From contig NZ_CANKYM010000002.1 of assembly GCF_947488185.1 (NCBI RefSeq), positions 868,001-932,000 on the forward strand: 64,000 bases of DNA, in the 5' to 3' direction. A program made the translations under genes and the position numbers. The notes under the pieces are model-generated. The model was not told the origin of the DNA. It searched no databases and worked only from the letters and a program-made list of their open reading frames with translations. Below, in pieces: positions 1 through 8,349 of this stretch. The stretch is from an uncultured Roseobacter sp. (GTDB taxonomy: Bacteria; Pseudomonadota; Alphaproteobacteria; Rhodobacterales; Rhodobacteraceae). How positions within the stretch are numbered: position 1 is the stretch's first letter; the number at the start of each line of letters is the position of its first letter.

Positions 1-629
1 GAGAGGTTGTTGATGCCCGCCATGACATCGCCCGCGATCACGGCTTTCATCGCTGCCGCCCCGCCGCCCTTGGTGGGGATATAGGCCATCTTCATCTCGC
101 CCGCCTTTTCCATCTGCAGGGCGGCAATGTGGTGGCCCACAAAAAGTCCCGCGCCGGAGGTGGTCAGTTTGCCGGGGTTGGCCTTGGCGAATTCAACCAC
201 GTCCTGCAGCGTGTTGAATTCCGACTCCGCGCCGACAACCAGCACCGCAGGATCGGCACCCCAGTTGGCAATGGGCTCAAAGCTGTCGCGGGAGTATTCA
301 ACCCCGCCCTTGATCGACTGCGCGATGAAATGTGGGATGTTATAGGCCCCCAGCGTGTAGCCATCGGCTTCTGCCTGACCCGCCAGCCAGTTCCAGCCCA
401 CGCGGCCCCCGGCGCCGGGCTTGTTGATGATCGCGATGGGCATGCCCAGGGCGTCCTCGTTCCCGGCGGTCATTGTCACGATGCGTGCCTGGAAATCGGT
501 GGCCCCGCCCGCGCCGTAGCTCACCATCATCATGATCGGTCGTTCGGGATAGTTCGCGTGGCCGTCGGCCAGCGCACCCGTGGTGATGGAGGCCAGTGCA
601 ATGGCCGCTCCTGTTATCAGTTTTTTCAT
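1..629 (-). CDS. tctC: Tripartite tricarboxylate transporter substrate-binding protein (TctC/Bug family), partial
   Basis: This is the N-terminal part of a periplasmic solute-binding protein; the gene runs off the left edge. It opens with a signal peptide (MKKLITGAAIALASITTGALA), then the Bug-family start YPERPIMMMVSYGAGGATD and the loop NKPGAGGRVGWNWLA, which in this family forms part of the carboxylate pocket. The ATG at 629-627 follows a strong GGAGGAA ribosome site. It is third in a minus-strand tctA-tctB-tctC operon, so it should deliver a carboxylated substrate to TctAB. The substrate cannot be read from sequence. Family call is firm; the C-terminus is not visible. Confidence 0.9.
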   Translation of the reverse strand, partial: MKKLITGAAIALASITTGALADGHANYPERPIMMMVSYGAGGATDFQARIVTMTAGNEDALGMPIAIINKPGAGGRVGWNWLAGQAEADGYTLGAYNIPHFIAQSIKGGVEYSRDSFEPIANWGADPAVLVVGAESEFNTLQDVVEFAKANPGKLTTSGAGLFVGHHIAALQMEKAGEMKMAYIPTKGGGAAAMKAVIAGDVMAGINNL

Positions 630-672
630 GTGTAGTTCCTCCCTAGGATATGAGCTCTGCCGCTGTTGCGGT

Positions 673-1143
673 TCAGAAAAAGACCTCTCGCGGTGTGTAC
701 ACGGTCAGAAGTTTTGCGAAGAGGCCGTAGATGACGACCATGAAGATGGCCGTGATGAGGATGCGCCTGAGCCATGATCTGACCGCGTGGTGCGGTGCGG
801 GATCATAGAGGCTTAGCAGGATGAAAAAGGCGAGGGTGGTCGCAGTGTAGAAGCCAAGGCCCTTGGCCGCCCAGAAGATGTAGATCAGGGCGATGATCAG
901 ACCGGGCAGCAGGTTGGTGAACTGACGCACGGAAATGCCGCCCCCCACCTTGGTCCAGCCGAGGCAGGCCTTGGCAAAGGTCCAGAGCGCCAGCACCACG
1001 AAGACAGAGGAGATCAGGCGTGGAAACAGAAACGCTTCAGACGGTTGTTGGGTGTAGCTGACAAAGGCCACCCAGATGCCGACGGCGGCCACGATGCCGG
1101 ACCCGATGATATGTTGCAGGCGGGGGAGAGACGAGGTGCTCAT
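673..1143 (-). CDS. tctB: Tripartite tricarboxylate transporter small membrane subunit TctB
   Basis: A 156-residue inner-membrane protein with four hydrophobic segments, matching the small TctB subunit that partners the large TctA permease. Segments lie at roughly residues 12-30, 38-60, 75-95 (LLPGLIIALIYIFWAAKGLG) and 130-148. Its ATG overlaps the tctA stop by four bases (ATGA), which points to translational coupling. The next gene, tctC, starts 43 bases after its stop. Small TTT subunits diverge quickly, so the assignment rests on size, topology and position between tctA and tctC. Confidence 0.88.
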   Translation of the reverse strand: MSTSSLPRLQHIIGSGIVAAVGIWVAFVSYTQQPSEAFLFPRLISSVFVVLALWTFAKACLGWTKVGGGISVRQFTNLLPGLIIALIYIFWAAKGLGFYTATTLAFFILLSLYDPAPHHAVRSWLRRILITAIFMVVIYGLFAKLLTVYTPREVFF

Positions 1144-2651
1144 GCCATGATCTCCTCTTTCGAGGTGTAGCGGCGCGACCGCAGTTCCATATAGGCGGAA
1201 TAGAAGATGGAGGCGATGACCACGGCGATCAGGAACAGGTTCAGCCCGCCGCCGAGGAAATAGGCGCTCATGCCGTCAGTGGCATTGGCGATCATGGATC
1301 CTTGGATGAAGTTCGCCTCGGCAATGGGCCCGAGGATCAAACCAAGCACCAGCGGGGCGGCGGAAAAGCCGAAACGTTCGAGGAAATACATCATCACCCC
1401 CAGGGTCGCCATGACATAGACGTCACCCATGGAGGATTGCACCGAATAGCTGCCAAAGACCGCGAGCCCCAGCACCACGGCGGCCATGACTGATTGCGGC
1501 ACCTGCGCGACCTTCGCGGCAAGACCGGCGACGTAGAGCCCAAAGAGGCACATCAGCACCTGACCGATCAGCATGGAGTTGATGAAAGTCCATGCGACAT
1601 CCGGATGATTGTCAAAGAGATCAGTGCCGGGGAAAATACCGTGGATCAGCAAACCGCCCAGCAACACCGCCGCTGTGGGGGAGCCGGGAATGGACAGGGT
1701 GAGCAGCGGCACCAGCGACGGGCCGACCATGGCGTTATTGGCGCTTTCGGCGGCGATCACGCCTTCGGAGTGACCGGTGCCGAATTTGTCACGTTCGGGG
1801 CTGAATTTCTTGGCCTGATCATAGGCGACAAGCCCCGCGATCTGGCCGCCGACACCGGGGATCAGGCCGATGATCGAGCCCGACGCGGTGCCGATGCCCA
1901 TGGCGCGCTTGTTGCGCAGAAGCTCGCGGATCGCGCCGCCGATGGGGTGTTTCTGAACTTTGATTACCTCGGCGCCATCGTTGTGACGGCCTTTGGCGAA
2001 CATGGTGATGACCTGCGGAATAGCGAACAGACCGATAAGGGCCGCGATGATGTTGATCCCGCCGCCCAATGCGGGGTGAAAGATGAACCGCTGCGCGCCC
2101 ATGATGTCGTCGAACCCGATGGTGGCAAGCCAAAGACCGATGCAGCCCGAGAGCAGTCCCTTGACCACCGATTTACTGTCGAGCGAGCCAATCACCGTAA
2201 CCCCGAGGATCGCCAGCCAGAAGAGGTGGCTGGGGCCAAAGGCCAGCGCCCATTGCGCTAGAACAGGCGTCAGGAAGATCAGCAGCAGCACACCGAAGAC
2301 ACCACCGACGGCAGAGGCCAGAAAGCTGATCTGCAGCGCCTTGGCGCCTTCGCCCTTGCGCGCCATCGTGTGCCCGTCGAGCGTGGTGGCGATATTGGCG
2401 GGCGCGCCGGGGATTTTCAGCAGGATCGCACTGACCGCGCCACCGGCCACGGTAGAGGTATAGGCCGCCCCCAGCAGGATCAGCCCCTGTGCCGCGTCAA
2501 GTTGGAAGGTGAAGGGAATGAGCAGCGCCACCGCCATGGTGGGCGACAGACCCGGCGTCGCGCCAAGGATCAGCCCGCCGATGGTACCCAGCAGGAGCAG
2601 CCCGAAGTTAATCGGCGTGAACACATCCCCCATGTAGAACAGAAATTCCAT
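1140..2651 (-). CDS. tctA: Tripartite tricarboxylate transporter large permease TctA
   Basis: The 503-residue large permease of a sodium-dependent TTT transporter, with about 10-12 membrane helices. Family hallmarks include GGLILGATPGLSPTMAVALL near the N-terminus, a second Gly/Pro loop IIGLIPGVGGQIAGLVAYDQ, and the downstream SANNAMVGPSLVPLLTLSIPG. A longer frame begins at 2681, but ATG 2651 is preferred because GGGGAGG sits 6 bases before it and the protein then starts MEFLFYMGDVF, as is usual for TctA. It is first in the operon and divergent from the LacI regulator at 2746, its likely controller. Confidence 0.94.
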   Translation of the reverse strand: MEFLFYMGDVFTPINFGLLLLGTIGGLILGATPGLSPTMAVALLIPFTFQLDAAQGLILLGAAYTSTVAGGAVSAILLKIPGAPANIATTLDGHTMARKGEGAKALQISFLASAVGGVFGVLLLIFLTPVLAQWALAFGPSHLFWLAILGVTVIGSLDSKSVVKGLLSGCIGLWLATIGFDDIMGAQRFIFHPALGGGINIIAALIGLFAIPQVITMFAKGRHNDGAEVIKVQKHPIGGAIRELLRNKRAMGIGTASGSIIGLIPGVGGQIAGLVAYDQAKKFSPERDKFGTGHSEGVIAAESANNAMVGPSLVPLLTLSIPGSPTAAVLLGGLLIHGIFPGTDLFDNHPDVAWTFINSMLIGQVLMCLFGLYVAGLAAKVAQVPQSVMAAVVLGLAVFGSYSVQSSMGDVYVMATLGVMMYFLERFGFSAAPLVLGLILGPIAEANFIQGSMIANATDGMSAYFLGGGLNLFLIAVVIASIFYSAYMELRSRRYTSKEEIMA

Positions 2652-2693
2652 CGCTGCCTCCCCGCAACGCTGCTTGACCATTTACGCTACGTG

Positions 2694-2721
2694 ATGAAAA
2701 TAGTTTTGCAAATGTTTTCAT
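2694..2721. promoter_or_regulatory. Candidate LacI-family operator between tctA and the regulator
   Basis: The 94-base divergent gap holds nested dyads. ATGAAAA (2694-2700) pairs with TTTTCAT (2715-2721), and inside lies the perfect palindrome TTTGCAAA (2705-2712), whose GC centre is typical of LacI-family operators. It sits 43 bases upstream of tctA and 25 upstream of the regulator, so one bound dimer could control both genes. This is inferred from symmetry and position only. Confidence 0.45.
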
Positions 2722-2745
2722 AAATTGCGCAGCATAGGTCCGTAG

Positions 2746-3768
2746 ATGTCTGATAAAAATGGAAAAAAGTCCGACATTATCAGCGTCGCAAAGGCCGCAC
2801 GTGTGTCACCTTCGACGGTGTCGCGATACTTCAATCACCCCGAACTTCTGAAACTCACGACTCGGCGCAGGATCGAAAAGGCAGTGCGCAAGGAAGGCTA
2901 TATCCGCAATCGCGCGGCCCAGACGATCCATGGAATACGCTCCGGCACCATCGGTGTTCTGGTGCCGACCATCGACCACACGATCTTTGCCGAGGTTGTG
3001 CAGGCGTTCTCAGACGCGGTTGCGGAAGAGGGGTTCACCATTCTGCTGGCCTCACATGGCTATGACCCGCAGCGGGAATACGCGATCCTGCGGAAGTTTC
3101 TGGAACACCGCGTGGATGGCATCGCCCTGACAGGGCTGGATCATGACGAGGCCGTGTTCCAGTTGATCGAGAGCCAGGACGTGCCGACCGTCCTGATGTG
3201 GAATTACGCGGAAGACTCCCTTTATCCCTCCATCGGGGCTGACAACGAACTGGCGGGGCAGATGATCAGCCAGCACGTGCTGGCGCTGGGTCATCGTGAG
3301 GTGGCGTGTCTCTTTGCGCCCGGCGCAGGCAACGACCGTGCCAAGGCCCGCAGTAGGGCAATTCTGAATACATTAGCGGCGGCGGGCGTCGCGGTGCCGC
3401 AAGACTGGCAGCTCACCACCGTCTACAGCGTCTCGGAATCCAAGCGTCAGGCCTTCGCGCTTTTCAGCAGCGCAAAGCGGCCCACCGCGCTGATCTGCGG
3501 CAATGACATTCTGGCCACGGGCGCAATCTATGCGGCAGCCAGAGCAGGGCTCAAGCTACCGGATGACATCTCCATTGTCGGCATTGGGGATTTCAAAGGC
3601 TCGTCCGAGTTCGAACCCGGCCTGACCACCGTACGTCTGCCAGCGCGGCGCATCGGACGGCGCGCCGGGATGACCCTTGCCGCGGCCATCAAGGACCCCA
3701 AGGCGGATAGGACCGGCGCCCATTGCGCCCCTGAGCTTGTCGTGAGGGGCTCTTGCAGGGCGATTTGA
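2746..3768 (+). CDS. LacI/GalR-family transcriptional regulator
   Basis: A 340-residue one-component regulator. Residues 12-60 form the LacI helix-turn-helix (DIISVAKAARVSPSTVSRYF), followed by the hinge helix region ending RNRAAQTIHG. The remainder is a periplasmic-binding-like effector domain with the usual opening GTIGVLVPTIDHTIF and a later AILGNDILATGA-like segment (TALICGNDILATGAIYA). It is divergent from tctABC with a dyad in between, so it probably controls uptake of the TTT substrate. The effector is unknown. Confidence 0.9.
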   Translation: MSDKNGKKSDIISVAKAARVSPSTVSRYFNHPELLKLTTRRRIEKAVRKEGYIRNRAAQTIHGIRSGTIGVLVPTIDHTIFAEVVQAFSDAVAEEGFTILLASHGYDPQREYAILRKFLEHRVDGIALTGLDHDEAVFQLIESQDVPTVLMWNYAEDSLYPSIGADNELAGQMISQHVLALGHREVACLFAPGAGNDRAKARSRAILNTLAAAGVAVPQDWQLTTVYSVSESKRQAFALFSSAKRPTALICGNDILATGAIYAAARAGLKLPDDISIVGIGDFKGSSEFEPGLTTVRLPARRIGRRAGMTLAAAIKDPKADRTGAHCAPELVVRGSCRAI

Positions 3769-3924
3769 TATCGCCCGCAACCGGCAACCGAAAACCCCGG
3801 CCGCGCAGATGAAATAGACCCTTGCGTTCGGTCTACGGCAGGATCGCAACCCGATCACAACAGTGTTTCATGCATGTGAACGGATAAACGCGCAGACTGT
3901 GCGGCAAGTTATCTGGAGGATGTC

Positions 3925-5301
3925 ATGTCAGTCACACGTCGCGGGTTTGCAGGGATGATCGGGGCAGGGGCGTTCACGCCGCATGCTCTTTGGGCGCAGG
4001 CAGACCCGGTTCTTGAGGCCATTCGATCCACGCTCTACGGCACAAGCTCGGAATTCGCCGATGGCATGGCGCTGCTGAAGACGCGCGGCAATCCGGATGT
4101 GGTGCCCGCCTTGCTGACCGGGTTGCGGTTTTCCAGACGGCGGCGCGACGAGATCGCAGTGGTGATGGAGGCGCTGACGGGCGAAACCCATGGCACCGAT
4201 TGGTTCGACTGGATGCTCTGGCAGGAGCGCAACCCGCAGATCGTCCCGCATCCGGCGTTGATCCCGTTCAAACGCGAAGTGCTGCTTGGGGTGGATGAGA
4301 ATTTCGACGTGTTTTTACGCCCAGAGTATCTGGCGCGGGACCGGATGAAGATCAGGCTGGAGGAAATCGCCTGGGGCGGGGTCAGCAAGGACGGTATCCC
4401 GTCGCTCGACAACCCGGATCTGATCCCGGCCGCGCGTGCCGACTATCTGAGGCCCGACGATCTGGTCTTTGGTGTCGCCATCAACGGGGACGTGCGTGCC
4501 TATCCTTTGCGGATCATGGGCTGGCACGAGATGTTCAACGAGGTGATTGGCGGGGTGCCCGTTGCGCTGGCCTATTGCACCCTGTGCGGTTCCGGCATTC
4601 TGTTTGAGACGCAGGTCGCGGGGCGGGCAAAGCCACTGGTCTTTGGCTCTTCGGGGTTTCTCTACCGGTCGAACAAGCTGATGTTCGATCGCGAAACCCA
4701 TTCGCTGTGGAACCAGTTCACCGGCAAACCCGTGGTCGGCCCCCTGGTGGACAGCAATATCGAGTTGAAACAGCGCCCCGTGGTGATCACCACCTGGGAG
4801 AATTGGACATCTTCGCATCCGAACTCCCAAGTGCTGTCCCTCAATACGGGCCATCGCCGCAACTATGGCTCGGGCGTTGTGTATCGGGAGTATTTTGCCT
4901 CCTCAGATCTGATGTTTCCTGCATTGGTCGACCAGACAGAGCATCGGCAGAAAGACTATGTCTTTGCCATCCGCCAGTTCGGCGCCGCTAGGGCCTGGCC
5001 GCTGGCTGCATTTGAAGAAAAGCGTGTCATCAACGATGCCATCGCCGACACACCGCTGCTGCTGGTTGGAGATGTTTCGCGACGCACCGTGCGCGCCTAT
5101 GAGCGAAACGCACATAGTTTCAAAGCATCTGGCGGCGCATTGACGGATGAAACCGGTCAGATTTGGAAGGTGACAGAGGACGCGCTGGTGAGCCCTGACG
5201 GAGAGCGCCTGTCACGCGTCGCCGGACATATTGCCTATTGGTTTGCCTGGGATAATTATCTGGGTGACGCCGCGAGCGTGTACAGCGCGTATTCTCAATG
5301 A
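3925..5301 (+). CDS. DUF3179 domain-containing exported protein
   Basis: A 458-residue protein with a twin-arginine-type leader (MSVTRRGFAGMIGAGAF, then ALWAQA as likely cleavage site), suggesting folded export to the periplasm. The body is a DUF3179 protein: the family motif with paired cysteines appears as VALAYCTLCGSGILFET, followed by FGSSGFLYRSNKLMFDR and SLWNQFTG. The domain's function is not established; the cysteine pair suggests metal or redox chemistry, which is only inference. GGAGG lies 8 bases before ATG 3925. It is last in the left core region; sequence composition changes just after its stop. Confidence 0.88.
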   Translation: MSVTRRGFAGMIGAGAFTPHALWAQADPVLEAIRSTLYGTSSEFADGMALLKTRGNPDVVPALLTGLRFSRRRRDEIAVVMEALTGETHGTDWFDWMLWQERNPQIVPHPALIPFKREVLLGVDENFDVFLRPEYLARDRMKIRLEEIAWGGVSKDGIPSLDNPDLIPAARADYLRPDDLVFGVAINGDVRAYPLRIMGWHEMFNEVIGGVPVALAYCTLCGSGILFETQVAGRAKPLVFGSSGFLYRSNKLMFDRETHSLWNQFTGKPVVGPLVDSNIELKQRPVVITTWENWTSSHPNSQVLSLNTGHRRNYGSGVVYREYFASSDLMFPALVDQTEHRQKDYVFAIRQFGAARAWPLAAFEEKRVINDAIADTPLLLVGDVSRRTVRAYERNAHSFKASGGALTDETGQIWKVTEDALVSPDGERLSRVAGHIAYWFAWDNYLGDAASVYSAYSQ

Positions 5302-5592
5302 AGTGCGGTCGTCCCTTCCATCGCGCCGCCGGTTTACACACGGTCTTTAAGACGAAGCTTCAAATTGGCGCAAAGTCACTTTTGATGAGAGTGGTTTTCT
5401 ACCCGCCACTGTCTTGGGGTGGCCGATCCGCCGGTCCTAGACCATGTCGGGCCGCTGAGAAGGCCCAGATGATGGTTGGGTTTTGGGTCCCCTCTGTCAT
5501 CTGGGTCGTAATTTGGGATTCAGTAGTTGGAATTCTTCAACCCCAAGTATAGTCTCGTGAAGAAACACAAACACATACTATCTGGGATTTCG
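5302..5592. other. Non-coding island-edge region with one inverted repeat
   Basis: No convincing gene is present. A 9-base inverted repeat, CCCAGATGA (5464-5472) and TCATCTGGG (5497-5505), separated by 24 bases, is the only structure noted. It has no T-tract, so it is not a standard terminator. It may be the trace of an old insertion. Confidence 0.3.
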
Positions 5593-5781
5593 ATGACTGA
5601 TAGTAGTAAACACGGGAAGCGCTTTTCTCAGATCTATATTAACCAAGACGCTCCTTTAAAGAACAGCAAAAAGGCCAGATTTCGGCTAGCCAAGCACCTC
5701 GAAACATCCTGCCCGAAATCAAAACCAAAGCCCGCCTGTCAGCCATACCGCAAAATGCTCAGAGCAATTGCATCTTTCTGA
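5593..5781 (+). CDS. Small hypothetical ORF, possibly a gene fragment
   Basis: A 62-residue frame from ATG 5593, starting MTDSSKHGKRFSQIYIN and rich in Lys and Arg. The first 35 residues read like a real protein N-terminus; the tail is lower complexity. No ribosome site stands out, and an in-frame TTG at 5527 would extend it by 22 residues. I do not recognise the family. Given the surrounding decay it may be the start of a once longer gene. Low confidence that it is expressed. Confidence 0.25.
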   Translation: MTDSSKHGKRFSQIYINQDAPLKNSKKARFRLAKHLETSCPKSKPKPACQPYRKMLRAIASF

Positions 5782-5978
5782 TTGCCAGTAAGTTACGATG
5801 CTTTTGTAGACGGCAGATTGGTGGGAGGAATTGGCTATGTTATGGAGCATATCCGGCAAACAATGAGAAAATCGGCTTCAACGAGTTCGACAGGAGCATA
5901 AGTGTGTGTTCGTTGAACTCCTGAATGCGGCGTTACCTCATCAATCTGAAAGAGGTGCAATGCTTTGACAGGCGTTAA

Positions 5979-6542
5979 AAAATACTCATTGCACTTCTGT
6001 TTTGGAGCTGCGGTGGCTTAGCATTGGCCCTAACCAACCAAGCACGCGCGAAGCATTCTTATGAAATCGCCGCGACCCAAGGCGTCAATGCGACTTTGGT
6101 GCCTTATCGTTCTGCGGTCCAAGCTTTCTTCGCCGAAGATGTCTCCAACTCCGTCTTTGGAAAGCACAAAAGTGAGTTACCCTCGGCATCTGGGGTCCGA
6201 AGCCTCTCATCGCTAGAGAACTGCTCCACGAAACTGGGCGACCTGGATTCGGCTTTGCGAGATAATTCTTATCCTGAGCTTAACTCAGACCGTTCGGGAC
6301 ACGAGCTAACTAACCTAGTCTGCAGCGAAACTGATTTAATCTCCTGGTTTGAAACGGGTGGATGGCGCGTTCTTAGGGTCGTGGACATCTCCGGTGAAGG
6401 CTTTCGAGGGGACCGCGGACTAGTCTTTTGCCTTACTAGGTCTTGGCCCATGCGGTGGTTAATTCGCAGATGTAGGGCTCAGTCGAGTGTAACCCTGCTC
6501 AGAGGAAAAATAGTTTCGATCACTGCAGGTCCGACGAAATAG
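5979..6542 (+). pseudogene. Hypothetical exported protein lacking a normal start codon
   Basis: The frame is open from 5979 to the stop at 6540-6542. It begins with a classic secretion-signal pattern (KILIALLFWSCGGLALALTN, then QARA) but directly follows TAA (5976-5978) and an A6 run. Its only start options are ATT 5988, CTG 5997 or TTG 6024. An ATG with a nearby GAAAGAGG (5960) lies one base out of frame and stops after two codons. This fits a frameshift at the A-run that separated the gene from its start. The mature part (about 170 residues) contains CSTKLGDLD and DLISWFETGGWRVLRV; I do not recognise it. Confidence 0.4.
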
Positions 6543-6703
6543 AAGAACGGCCCTGATCAATTAGGGAGTAAAAATTGCCAATTTACATGGAGTCCAAGGG
6601 GATTGGTGTCCGTGGGAATGAATTGGCGCGACACGGCCATGCCAAACTCCTTTTATTTGATGTCACTTCAAACCGCCACCGCCGACATGAGTGACAATGC
6701 CTT

Positions 6704-7212
6704 CTAAGGTGTGGATGGAGATGTTATTGCATCGCTTCCCAAAGATGATGGAACGAAACGACCATGTGCAGTGCCCATAGCCATAGATGAAGTCATAGTA
6801 GAACCGTCGGTTCGGAGGGCCGAAGGGGCCGGTTGATGCACCTGCTGGCCTCCCACGATGAGCCCGACAGTCCAGCCGCCTGCTTTGAAATAGGAAGCCA
6901 AATCTTCTGCATCACACGCAACGCCAATTAGAATGCCGGTGTCGATGACACTACGCCAGTTGGCCCCGTCACTTCCAACCAGTGCATTGCGAAGAGGCCC
7001 CCAACTATCGCGTCCTTCATGGCCGTGACTTCGGCAACCGCTTCACGCCAGTGTTCAAGAGGTGATAGCGCGCCCTGACCCGCAGCCTTTAGTTTGGCCT
7101 TCTTTTCGATATTCTCATATTCTGCAAGCATGGTTTCTTGTTCAGAAACAAGGGCAGCACCCTTTCGTGCTCTCGTGGGAACCTGAAAATACTCTTCTCC
7201 CAAGACCCCCAT
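6704..7212 (-). pseudogene. Degenerate unknown ORF, frameshifted
   Basis: Two minus-strand reading pieces look like parts of one protein. The first (7212-6928) includes ALSPLEHWREAVAEVTAMKD and GGLFAMHWLEVTG. Near 6950 the sense continues in another frame (ANWRSVIDTGILIGVACDAE, then DLASYFKAGGWTVGLIVGGQ) down to about 6704. A single indel around 6940-6970 would join them. The protein family is not recognised. It overlaps the 5' part of the integrase remnant on the opposite strand, so both cannot be original here; the region is probably a patchwork of fragments. Confidence 0.3.
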
Positions 7213-7427
7213 GGCAGCCTTAGAGTGGCGTTGAGGCCCGTCCTCATGGTTTCAGGTCCAGCCTGCGGACATGGCTTGCCGAAGAGACGGACGCCCCGCA
7301 TGAGGTGGCCGAGATGGTCTTGGCCCACGTATCCGACAGCAAGGTGGTCCGGACCTATCGCAAGACCCACTTCCTGGATCAGCGGCGGCCTTTGATGGAC
7401 CGCTGGGCGAGATTCTGCACGGGGTAA
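7185..7427 (+). pseudogene. Tyrosine recombinase (phage-type integrase) C-terminal remnant
   Basis: Only the C-terminal catalytic end remains. The last 61 codons (7245-7427) read HGFRSSLRTWLAEETDAP, with the box II HxxR motif, then EMVLAHVSDSKVVRTYRK with the catalytic Tyr, ending RPLMDRWARFCTG. Just upstream, KTPMAALEW in a different frame (stop TGA 7232-7234) matches the segment that normally precedes HGFR, so there is a frameshift between 7229 and 7240. The rest of the gene is missing. It marks a second, older integration event inside the island. Confidence 0.75.
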
Positions 7428-7500
7428 CGTGCCCCCAACACGTCGCAGCCCGCTGACCTCTTCAGCATTACCGTCCCAAGTGCCCGTCACCTTTCTGATC

Positions 7501-7713
7501 TTACTCGAACGCCCTTTTCCCCTTCTCGGCCCAAACATCCCGCGCTTGATCGCCTTGGTCGCTTTGCAGTTTGTCGGCCATCCAGAGCAACGCGCCGTAG
7601 ATCAGTGCGCGGTCGTCTTCGGTTATGTCCACGACGCGCGCCTTGACCACGAGTCCTCCAAGTTCGATCAGATGTCGTGTGCGTTTGCGGCGTTCGACCC
7701 GCCAGTTGCACAT
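7501..7713 (-). CDS. traD: Conjugal transfer protein TraD-like, small
   Basis: A 70-residue protein with the small-TraD signature seen on Ti-like and related plasmids: RKRTRHLIELGGLVVKARV, then DDRALIYGALLWMAD. This small TraD is an accessory conjugation protein and is unrelated to the large F-plasmid TraD coupling protein. Its ATG (7713) lies 1 base past the stop of the traC remnant (TGA 7717-7715), the usual traC-traD arrangement. traG, normally next, is absent: the integrase remnant follows instead. Probably no longer functional. Confidence 0.65.
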   Translation of the reverse strand: MCNWRVERRKRTRHLIELGGLVVKARVVDITEDDRALIYGALLWMADKLQSDQGDQARDVWAEKGKRAFE

Positions 7714-7714
7714 A

Positions 7715-7936
7715 TCACGCCGCGGCTTTGTCGCCTGATGCCGGTTGCGTGCCGATCGGTTGCGCCAGAGTGCTTTCCGCGTTGCGGTCAGCCGTTTTCT
7801 GGGATCGCCGCGACCGGCGTTGAAAGAACGCGGCCCCGCGTTTTGCCCGGGCCTCCCTTTTTGCAGTATCCGTTGTCTCGGCCAGCACGATCAACGCACC
7901 TGCGAGTTCTTCGGTGCTGAATGCATCGGCCCCTGT
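7715..7936 (-). pseudogene. traC: Conjugal transfer protein TraC-like, C-terminal fragment
   Basis: A frame of about 74 codons ending at TGA 7717-7715 reads ADAFSTEELAGALIVLAETT followed by a Lys/Arg-rich, then Ala-rich tail. The ELAGAL core resembles the C-terminal part of small plasmid TraC proteins, and the position directly before TraD supports this. The N-terminal coiled-coil half is missing: beyond about 7940 the sequence is better explained by a fragment on the other strand, so the gene is truncated by a rearrangement. The boundary is approximate and the family call rests largely on context. Confidence 0.5.
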
Positions 7937-7944
7937 GGCAATAA

Positions 7945-8055
7945 CGCAGCAATATTGCAGAACGCATCGATGCGCTGGAAAAAGAGAAGCCGCCGGCCGA
8001 ACGCGTGATGAAATCTCTCGAAGCTCTGTTGGACCAGCCAGAGGGGAAAGGATGA
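7945..8055 (+). pseudogene. Orphan C-terminal gene fragment
   Basis: Thirty-six codons between TAA 7942-7944 and TGA 8053-8055 read as a polar helical tail (SNIAERIDALEKEKPPAERV, then MKSLEALLDQPEGKG). It looks coding but has no start; it abuts the traC fragment at about 7940. I cannot name the family. It marks a junction where two unrelated sequences were joined. Confidence 0.3.
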
Positions 8056-8349
8056 AGAGGTTGGGATCACTGAAAAACTGCGCATTGTGCGTTTCAGGCG
8101 ACGCAAAAAATATCTGCTGAGAGTTTCAGTTGGAAAGAAAGACCGTTTCTTAACGAGCATCAAGAAACAAAAATTGCCGTCCATGGATTTCCGCTTGGTA
8201 TCGCCACACTAAGCAGTGTCTTAACATCAAAACCAGAATCAACAAAGAGTCATCGAAAACACCCGACCCTTCTCTTTAGACTATGCACCCGGCGCTCCGT
8301 GTTCAGGCGCTGCGCAGTATTTGCATAGAATTTTCCGGAGGGCAGCCAG
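8056..8349. other. Intergenic island sequence, nothing recognised
   Basis: About 290 bases without a supported gene. A short Lys/Arg-rich open stretch on the plus strand (about 8060-8210) has no start signal. No repeat, terminator or promoter stands out. Confidence 0.3.

Noticed and set aside
1494-2261. Long plus-strand frame (255 codons) opposite tctA
   Set aside because: Antisense shadow of a GC-rich gene: Arg/His/Gln-rich with no motif, while tctA on the other strand is unmistakable.
5464-5505. 9-base inverted repeat as a transcription terminator
   Set aside because: Loop of 24 bases and no T-tract; 160 bases past the DUF3179 stop.
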